DNA of 64,000 nt from positions 1,860,001 through 1,924,000 of the forward strand of contig JAXGXG010000001.1 of assembly GCA_040772845.1 (NCBI GenBank). The letters run 5' to 3'. The notes under the pieces are model-generated. The model searched no databases. It had not been told where the DNA came from and worked only from the letters and a program-made list of their open reading frames with translations. This DNA is from PWXP01 sp040772845. Its GTDB lineage: Bacteria > Planctomycetota > Planctomycetia > Pirellulales > Thermoguttaceae. The position numbers and the translations under genes are program-made. Of this stretch, positions 58,125 to 64,000 are shown in pieces. Positions within the stretch are counted from its first letter, which is position 1. The number at the start of each line of letters is the position of its first letter.

Positions 58125-58832
58125 ATGCCGCATCGCGATTTCACTACAGCCTCGTTGGCCGCGTATCTCCACCTGACTCCCCAGCAGGTGGAACGGCTGG
58201 CGGAGCGCGACAATCTGCCGGGGCGAAAGATCGCCGGCAAGTGGCGGTTTGCCCGCGCGGACATCCACCATTGGATCGAGCGGCGGATTGGCGTTGGCGA
58301 CGAAGAGGAACTGCTCGACGTGGAAGACGTGCTGGAGCGGAACGCGCCGGCCGATGCATCACGCCCGTTATCGCTGGCGGAAATGCTTCCCTTGGAGGCC
58401 GTGGCGGTGCCGCTGGGCGCACGGACGCGGAACTCGGTTTTCAATGCCATGATCGACCTGGCCGTGGGGACCGGCTGGCTTTGGGATCCGCAGGCCATGA
58501 GCGCGGCCGTCAAGAAGCGCGAAGAACTGTATCCGACGGCCCTTGGCAACGGGGTGGCCCTTCTGCATCCGCGGCGGCCCATGGCGCGGATTCTGGCCCA
58601 GCCCCTGCTGGCGCTCGGCTGCACGAGTACAGGGATACCGTTCGCATCGAATGCGCCCATGACCGACGTCTTCTTCCTGATCTGCTCGACGGAGGATCGC
58701 GGCCATCTGCAGACCTTGGCGCGGCTCAGCCGGATCATAGCGACGCCCGATTTCCTGCCGGCGTTGCGCGCGGCCACGGACGCCGCAGCGGCACGGCGGC
58801 TCCTTCTCGAAGCCGAAGAGGCCCTGCCTTGA
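58125..58832 (+). CDS. HTH protein with PTS IIA-like domain
   Basis: A 235-residue regulator. Residues 1-55 form an excisionase/MerR-type helix-turn-helix (TTASLAAYLHLTPQQVERLA, GKWRFARADIHHWIERRI). Residues about 80-225 are a PTS_EIIA type 2 domain (AVKKREELYPTALGNGVALL followed by HPRRP), whose phosphorylatable His is in ALLHPR. In PTS systems this His accepts phosphate from HPr; whether it does so here is inferred. The combination suggests a DNA-binding protein controlled by phosphorylation. It overlaps the next gene by TTGA, so the two are translationally coupled. Confidence 0.8.
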   Translation: MPHRDFTTASLAAYLHLTPQQVERLAERDNLPGRKIAGKWRFARADIHHWIERRIGVGDEEELLDVEDVLERNAPADASRPLSLAEMLPLEAVAVPLGARTRNSVFNAMIDLAVGTGWLWDPQAMSAAVKKREELYPTALGNGVALLHPRRPMARILAQPLLALGCTSTGIPFASNAPMTDVFFLICSTEDRGHLQTLARLSRIIATPDFLPALRAATDAAAARRLLLEAEEALP

Positions 58833-59641
58833 ACAGGCCGCTTTCGATCCTTCTGATTGGCCGGACTCATCGCGCAGAGTTCCGCGAGGCGGCTGCCCAT
58901 TTGGCGCACTACGGCCAGGTGCTCACAGCATGCGATACGGCCGAAGCCGAAGACCTTCTTGCCGAAGGATTACCGGCTGCGGACCTGATCGTACTCGCCC
59001 AATCGTTTCCCGGCGAGATTTCTGTCCGGGCGCTCGACTGCTTGCGGCGCCTGGCGCCGCTGAGCCGGATTGTCGGACTGATGGGAAGCTGGTGCGAGGG
59101 CGAGGTGCGCAGCGGAGAGCCCTGGCCGGCGGTCATCCGCGTCTACTGGCATCAGTGGCGCGATCGATGCGCCAACGAGTTGGCGCGCCTGGGTTCGCAT
59201 CGGCCTGCCGCCTGGGCGCTGCCTGCCACGGCCACCGAAGAGGAACGATTGCTGCTGGACTCGCGCGAACCGCTGCCGACCGGGACCGGACTGGTCGTGG
59301 TTCGGAGCGCCGGGTTCGAGATGGCCGATTGGCTGTGCGACGCATGCCGCAGGCAGGGCTATGCCGTGCTGTGGCTGGACCAGCGTCGTATTCCCCGTAT
59401 CGAAGGGGCCACGGCAGGCCTGCTGGATCTGCCCGACGCCGGTGAAGAGGATTTCGCTGAACTTCAGCAGTTTGCCGCGCAACTGCGTCCTGCGCCGGTG
59501 CTGGCGCTGATGCATTTCCCCCGAACGCAAGACGTTCGCCGCGCCATGCAGCATGGCGCAGCGGGCGTCCTCTCCAAGCCCCTTCAGATCGAAGACCTGT
59601 TGGGGCGTCTGGCGTACGCCTGTGCCGAACAGGCCGAATGA
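58829..59641 (+). CDS. Double pseudo-receiver protein
   Basis: A 270-residue protein with TTG 58829 as start, overlapping the stop of the IIA-like gene (TTGA). Residues about 1-90 look like a response-regulator receiver (SILLIGRTHRAEFREAAAHL, LIVLAQSFPGEI), but the phospho-Asp is missing. A conserved middle part reads GLMGSWCEGEVRSGEPWPAV and IRVYWHQW. Residues about 150-265 are a second receiver-like fold (GLVVVRSAGFEMADWLCDAC, LALMHFPRTQDVRRAMQHGA) ending GVLSKPLQIEDLLGRL, with the usual KP motif but no clear phospho-Asp. It probably partners the upstream IIA-like protein, perhaps as a phosphate-independent adaptor. The frame extends to 58040 in another gene's region and is not the true start. 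Confidence 0.65.
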   Translation: MNRPLSILLIGRTHRAEFREAAAHLAHYGQVLTACDTAEAEDLLAEGLPAADLIVLAQSFPGEISVRALDCLRRLAPLSRIVGLMGSWCEGEVRSGEPWPAVIRVYWHQWRDRCANELARLGSHRPAAWALPATATEEERLLLDSREPLPTGTGLVVVRSAGFEMADWLCDACRRQGYAVLWLDQRRIPRIEGATAGLLDLPDAGEEDFAELQQFAAQLRPAPVLALMHFPRTQDVRRAMQHGAAGVLSKPLQIEDLLGRLAYACAEQAE

Positions 59642-59647
59642 CCGCCC

Positions 59648-59734
59648 GTTGCCAGTAGCCAAATGACTACGGCTGTGGGCCGGGCAAGCCGGCCGGTGGC
59701 CTTTTCCCAGCCGTGTAAGTCCGCTGCTGCACCC
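59648..59734 (+). repeat. Family B repeat, single half-unit with full middle part
   Basis: GTTGCCAGTAGCCAAATGAC, GGGCCGGGCAAGCC, GGCCGGTGGCC, AAGTCCGCTGCTGCACCC. It lies between two convergent genes, after both stop codons. Confidence 0.75.
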
Positions 59735-59747
59735 GTATCGGGCAATG

Positions 59748-62700
59748 CTATTCCCGAATCAGCTTCAGAAGCTGTTCTGCCGTAAGTTTGCCGCTCAGAT
59801 CCGCGCCTTCGAGGAGGCTGTCCGCCAGGTCGCGTTTGCTGGCGTGCAGATCGGTGATGCGCTGTTCGATGGTCCCCTTGGTAATGAACCGGTAGATGGT
59901 CACCGGGCGCTGTTGGCCCAGGCGATGGGCGCGGTCGGAAGCCTGGTCTTCGACCGCCGGGTTCCACCAAGGGTCCATGTGCAGCACGTAGTCGGCCGCC
60001 GTCAGGTTCAGGCCCAACCCGCCTGCCTTCAGACTAATCAGGAAGACGTCGCCGTCGCCCGATTGGAAGGCCTCCACTCGCTTCTTTCGCTGTGCGGCAG
60101 GCGTACTGCCGTCGAGGTATTGATACTGGACGCCCTTGCGATCGAGTTCCTCGCGCAGGATGGTCAGATGGTCGACAAACTGACTGAAGACCAGTGCCTT
60201 GTGCTGGTTGTCCAGCAGTTCGTCAATGGTCTCTGAGAAGAGGGCCAGCTTGGAGCTGGAGATGCCGCTTTCGGGCGCAACCAACTTGGGATGGCAGCAG
60301 GCGCGGCGGAGTCGCATAATCTCAGCCAGGATTTTCAGATGCTGCGCGCGGTCGTTGCCGGCCTCGGCCAGTTTCTCCAGAGCGCGGCAGCGAAGGGCCT
60401 CGTAAAAGGCCGCTTCCTCGTCGCTCAGTTCCACCTGCAACGTCAATTCCGTGCGAGACGGCAGCTCGGTCAACACTTGTGTCTTGGTGCGGCGGAGGAG
60501 GAACGGCTGGATGAGTTTTTTGAGGCGTCGGCGCGTCAACTGGCAGCCGTCGCGCTCGATAGGCGCGGCAAAACGCTTCTGGAAATGCTCGAGCGAGCCG
60601 AGCAGTCCGGGATTGATGAACTGGAACAGGTTCCACAATTCGCCCAAGTGGTTTTCCAGGGGCGTGCCCGTCATAATCATCCGGAAGTCGGCCGTCAGGC
60701 CCATGGCCGCCTGCGAACGGCGCGTGGCCATGTTCTTGATGGCCTGGGCCTCGTCCAGGATCACGGTATGCCAAGACTGAGCTTGGAGCCGATCGGCTTC
60801 GGTATGCATCAGACCGTAGCTGCAGATAACGACGTCGCGTGGTCCGAGGTTGCGAAAGAACTCGTCGCGGTCTCCGGGTCCGAACAGGCGTGCGTTCAAG
60901 GTTGGGGCGAAGCGGATCGTTTCGCTGAGCCAGTTGAAGCCGACCGAGGTCGGGGCGACGACCAGGGCGGGCCCGCCGGCGGCCCGATGAACGAGCAAGG
61001 CCAACGCCTCGATGGTCTTTCCCAACCCCATGTCGTCTGCCAGGCAACCGCCCATTCCCCATTCGGCCAGGCGGGCCATCCAGTGAAACCCTTCGCGCTG
61101 GTAGTCTCGCAATTCGACTTGCAGGGTATTCGGCGCGTCGGGCATAACCTCGCCGGCCGTTTTCATTTTGTGGAGAAACTCCTTCCATGAGGCATCGGCC
61201 TTCAGCTTCACGGTTCCCGCCAGGTCTTCCAAAGCAACGGCCCGGACCGGGGGGAAGCGGAGTTTCGTCTTCTGCCGATCGCCGTACGCGGCCAATTCCT
61301 GCACGCGCTGGCGCAATCGGTCGGTCAGGGCCAGGAAACGGCCGTCGTCCAGTTGGACGAACCGCGACGGGCTGGCCTCAACCAGTTCGATGAGCTTCAT
61401 CATGTCGATCGTCAGCGACGGATCGACCTTGAGCTTACCGGACGCGGCAAACCAATCGCGGTCGCGGCGAATACTCATATGCAGTTGCGCGCCGGTGGCG
61501 CGTCCGGCCAGGTTCAGGCTCCGGCCCTGCGGCCAGTGCAGCACGACGCGGTTTTTGGCCACCTGATCTTCCAGTTCCAGGAGCGCCTCAAGCGCCTCGA
61601 CGGGCGATGGAAAGTAGCCCGTATCGTCCTGCACCTGGGTTGCCAGAGAGGCGCAATCCGCAAGCAGACGTTCGTATCGGCCGCGCTCTTCCGCCAGATC
61701 GCGACGCGCGGTGCGGGGTTGGCCCTCCACATTGGCGAAGACGTTCGCCTCGCCCTGGCCCGGCCGGCAGAACGGGCCGTCGTCGCCGAGCGGACGTACG
61801 TACAACTCGGCCCGCAATCCTGCCTGGTAGGGCAGCAGGTGCAGGTGCGGCCGGGGGTCGCCGGCCACGCTTTCCGCCGTCATGGAATCGCCGCCGACCT
61901 CGGAGTGAACGGCCACCAGGGACGCAACCCTCTGAATCGAGGCCACCACCTGCTCGGCCGCTGCGGCAGGCACATCCAGCATGGGGCCGAGAATGCGTTG
62001 CAGCTTCTGGTGCGGTTCGTCGAAGAAGACCAGGACGATCCGTTGCGGGCCGTCTTGGATCAGGCGGATCGGATGTTCCTCCTGAGTGGCGTCTTCCGGA
62101 AATTTCGGGTCGAGTTTCAGGCGAATGGTGTGGGCGCCTTGCCTGGCCACGACCAGACGCGGCGGCTGCTCGACAATGTCCAGCGGCGTTTCGCGGTCGC
62201 CGTGTCTGAAGATGCAGGGATGGCCGACGATGGCGCGTGCGGCCCGCCCGATATTGAACAGGTAAAATGTTTCGGTATAGCTGTGGTAGTTCCGCTGGAC
62301 GTGCATTTCCAGCGTGCGGCACAAATCACGGTCCTGATCGGTCAGGAAGGCAAAGGCCGGCGTGTTCCATTCCTCGTAAAGTCGCTGCAATCCTACGCGG
62401 CGTCCCGCCGTCCAGCCCTTGGCCTTGCGTTTCTGGAGGAAGGGCTGCAGGCTGAAGTGGTCGCCCCTTGTGTTGATTTCCCAGATCAGGCGTTCGCTCT
62501 CGATCGGAGCGTCGCCGGCCGTAGCGACGGCGGCTTTTTCTTTGCCTAGTTGACCGATTGCTTCGAGGGAGCGTTTCCATATCGGTTCCGGCTCGATCAG
62601 ATTCACCAGGCTTGCCGTGCCGAGCCGCGCGTGGATTTCCGAGGACCTGGCGGCGCTGGGGGGCGCGTTCTTGTCTGGTGTGTCGCCCGCCAGTCTCGTT

Positions 62701-63899
62701 GTTTCCGCTTCCAGCCAGGCCAATCCGGCGCTGCGGTAGGCGAGAGCGACCGGCGCCAAGTAGTCGGCCGGCGACTTGCCTTTTCCCTGCTCGCCAGCCA
62801 GGAGCCAGCGATGCAGATAGCCGATCAGCAGGGTGGCGAGTGACGAGGTGTGGAGTTCATGGAGCTTTTGGGCAAAGGGGCCTGGCGGTGTGGGCGATTG
62901 CCGGAACGCGATGGCCGCCGCAATGGGCTCGAATGCTGAGACATACGGGTTCTTGGCCTTGCCTGCCTTCATGGTCGAGGCGACCAGCGACCGGGCTCGG
63001 ACCAGCGATTCGGCCGTCCCGCGTGCGAGCAGCAGCATCAGATAGAACAACAGGGGAAGGTGGGCCGAGGCCGGGCCGCTTTGGTTTTTTCCTTTCCGAC
63101 CGGCGCCCGGCGCCGCCAGGGCCAGACAGCGTTCGGCCCGTTCAAAGTCGCCCTGCAGCAGGGCTTCGCAGCCTTCGATTTTCGGGAGCTTGTGTCCGGT
63201 GCGCGCGTCGAGTTCCCGTAGCGACTTCAGATCGCCCCGGGCCATCGCCAGATCGAGCCAGAGCCCCGCGGTCTCGTTGCGGAGTTCCGGCTGGGCGGCG
63301 GCCCATGACTCGAATGCCGCGAGGAGCCCGTCATCGCCCTCAGGACGGAGGATGATGCGCGGTATGCTGTTCGTGAAGAGCCACTGCTGCAACACCGGGT
63401 CCAACGTAGCGAAGATGTCCGCACTGAACGGATCGAGTAAACGCACTTGTTTGTAATGGCCGAAACTCTTCAGAAACGATTGAAACTCGGATACCTCGCC
63501 TGCGTAGAATGCGATCCGCAAATTGCGCGAAAGTCTACTATAGTCGTAGCGGTACGAGCCATACCGGCTTCCCGGCTGTTCAAAGATGCCTCGCAGCTCA
63601 TCAAACTGACCGCGGCGAATCGAGTCCTGCATGACCAGATCGGCGATTTCACCATCGGCTTGCATGCCGTCGTAGGAGCATCGGACCAGCATGCTTGCCG
63701 CCTCCAGCTTGCGAGCAATCTGGCCAATGGCCGTTTGGGTGAACCGCTTGCCTGCAGAATCCGTCAGGCCGGCGCTTGCCAAAAACTGGGCGAGGTCCCT
63801 GCGTTCAAGCGGCCGATTCGCAAAGGCGCATAGCTGGACCATGTACCGTTCGGTGGGACGGAGTTTCTGGTAGGCGGTAATCAGTTTCTTGTTGGCCAT
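59748..63899 (-). CDS. Large SNF2-family helicase
   Basis: A 1383-residue SF2 DNA translocase. The last ~480 residues are the motor. Walker A is in LADDMGLGKTIEALALLVHR (about residues 945-965), the DEAQ box in VILDEAQAIKNMATRRSQAA (about 1045), motif III in MIMTGTPLENHLGELWNL, motif V in LISLKAGGLGLNLTAADYVL, and motif VI in DQASDRAHRLGQQRPVTIYR. The first ~900 residues are helical and of unknown fold; no SWIM or zinc motif is seen. The C-terminus (AEQLLKLIRE) is typical. Relatives remodel DNA-protein complexes and act in repair or transcription restart. ATG 63899 is preferred because ANKKLITAYQKLRPTERYMV looks like a real N-terminus; the frame extends to GTG 63977. Confidence 0.9.
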   Translation of the reverse strand: MANKKLITAYQKLRPTERYMVQLCAFANRPLERRDLAQFLASAGLTDSAGKRFTQTAIGQIARKLEAASMLVRCSYDGMQADGEIADLVMQDSIRRGQFDELRGIFEQPGSRYGSYRYDYSRLSRNLRIAFYAGEVSEFQSFLKSFGHYKQVRLLDPFSADIFATLDPVLQQWLFTNSIPRIILRPEGDDGLLAAFESWAAAQPELRNETAGLWLDLAMARGDLKSLRELDARTGHKLPKIEGCEALLQGDFERAERCLALAAPGAGRKGKNQSGPASAHLPLLFYLMLLLARGTAESLVRARSLVASTMKAGKAKNPYVSAFEPIAAAIAFRQSPTPPGPFAQKLHELHTSSLATLLIGYLHRWLLAGEQGKGKSPADYLAPVALAYRSAGLAWLEAETTRLAGDTPDKNAPPSAARSSEIHARLGTASLVNLIEPEPIWKRSLEAIGQLGKEKAAVATAGDAPIESERLIWEINTRGDHFSLQPFLQKRKAKGWTAGRRVGLQRLYEEWNTPAFAFLTDQDRDLCRTLEMHVQRNYHSYTETFYLFNIGRAARAIVGHPCIFRHGDRETPLDIVEQPPRLVVARQGAHTIRLKLDPKFPEDATQEEHPIRLIQDGPQRIVLVFFDEPHQKLQRILGPMLDVPAAAAEQVVASIQRVASLVAVHSEVGGDSMTAESVAGDPRPHLHLLPYQAGLRAELYVRPLGDDGPFCRPGQGEANVFANVEGQPRTARRDLAEERGRYERLLADCASLATQVQDDTGYFPSPVEALEALLELEDQVAKNRVVLHWPQGRSLNLAGRATGAQLHMSIRRDRDWFAASGKLKVDPSLTIDMMKLIELVEASPSRFVQLDDGRFLALTDRLRQRVQELAAYGDRQKTKLRFPPVRAVALEDLAGTVKLKADASWKEFLHKMKTAGEVMPDAPNTLQVELRDYQREGFHWMARLAEWGMGGCLADDMGLGKTIEALALLVHRAAGGPALVVAPTSVGFNWLSETIRFAPTLNARLFGPGDRDEFFRNLGPRDVVICSYGLMHTEADRLQAQSWHTVILDEAQAIKNMATRRSQAAMGLTADFRMIMTGTPLENHLGELWNLFQFINPGLLGSLEHFQKRFAAPIERDGCQLTRRRLKKLIQPFLLRRTKTQVLTELPSRTELTLQVELSDEEAAFYEALRCRALEKLAEAGNDRAQHLKILAEIMRLRRACCHPKLVAPESGISSSKLALFSETIDELLDNQHKALVFSQFVDHLTILREELDRKGVQYQYLDGSTPAAQRKKRVEAFQSGDGDVFLISLKAGGLGLNLTAADYVLHMDPWWNPAVEDQASDRAHRLGQQRPVTIYRFITKGTIEQRITDLHASKRDLADSLLEGADLSGKLTAEQLLKLIRE

Positions 63900-64000
63900 G
63901 GGACAGTTCGCTTCCTGCTTTGGAAACTTCTCGATACAACGTTCAAATTGACGGACAACCTGGACATGTCGAGCCACTCGGCCACCGTGCCGGTGGGAGA

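Noticed and set aside
58040..58828. A longer start for the double pseudo-receiver at 58040
   Set aside because: This part overlaps the HTH-PTS IIA gene in another frame and lacks any fold; TTG 58829 couples by TTGA and begins a receiver-like strand.
60291..61190. A 299-residue forward frame opposite the helicase motor
   Set aside because: Antisense to conserved SNF2 motifs; no features of its own.

Overview
The window is GC-rich bacterial chromosome, almost certainly from a planctomycete (Planctomycetota, probably Pirellulales-like). This is inferred from gene families, because there is no rRNA in the window. The supporting families are a DUF1080-ThuA protein, a secreted PQQ-type beta-propeller, a mutarotase fused to a sodium/solute symporter, a membrane-anchored degenerate Ser/Thr kinase, a DUF6259 glycoside-hydrolase-like protein, a beta-helix protein, a tandem alpha/beta hydrolase, a DUF389 protein and an ISKra4-type transposase. 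Many GC-rich hairpin repeats lie between the genes. I found no tRNA, rRNA or CRISPR array.

Layout. 0-9 kb: the end of a small secreted protein, a GntR regulator and a mutarotase-symporter fusion, facing a leftward pair (degenerate kinase, then DUF1080-ThuA). 9-17 kb: tRNA-dihydrouridine synthase, a secreted beta-helix protein, a compact type II restriction-modification pair and two small membrane proteins. 17-24 kb: DUF6259 enzyme, DUF389 membrane protein, carA and an ImmA/IrrE-like protein, with palindromic elements around carA. 24-32 kb: a heavy-metal efflux locus, with a TolC-type protein converging on a leftward operon of Cys-rich protein, membrane-fusion protein, RND pump and His-rich lipoprotein. 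32-46 kb: an accessory region. Two gene-poor repeat islands (32.2-35.1 and 42.7-46.3 kb) flank an Rhs locus (Rhs protein with an HExxH tail, immunity candidate, displaced Rhs core fragment) and a leftward four-gene module (sliding-clamp-like protein, annealing-protein-like protein, Fe-S RecB-type nuclease, 45-residue membrane protein). 46-64 kb: tandem esterase, PQQ-like propeller, ruvB, STAS and BON proteins, serA, a TPR lipoprotein, a frameshifted ISKra4 element, Hsp20, a HTH-PTS IIA protein overlapping a double pseudo-receiver, and a large SNF2 helicase.

How the parts may work together. The secreted carbohydrate genes fit polysaccharide scavenging. The efflux genes form a complete tripartite metal pump with metal-binding accessories. 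The clamp-like/annealing-like/nuclease operon is the best candidate for a poorly described system, apparently a DNA recombination or repair module. The Rhs locus looks like a polymorphic-toxin cassette. The repeat islands share shuffled and partly circularly permuted blocks, which points to repeated recombination around these accessory genes.
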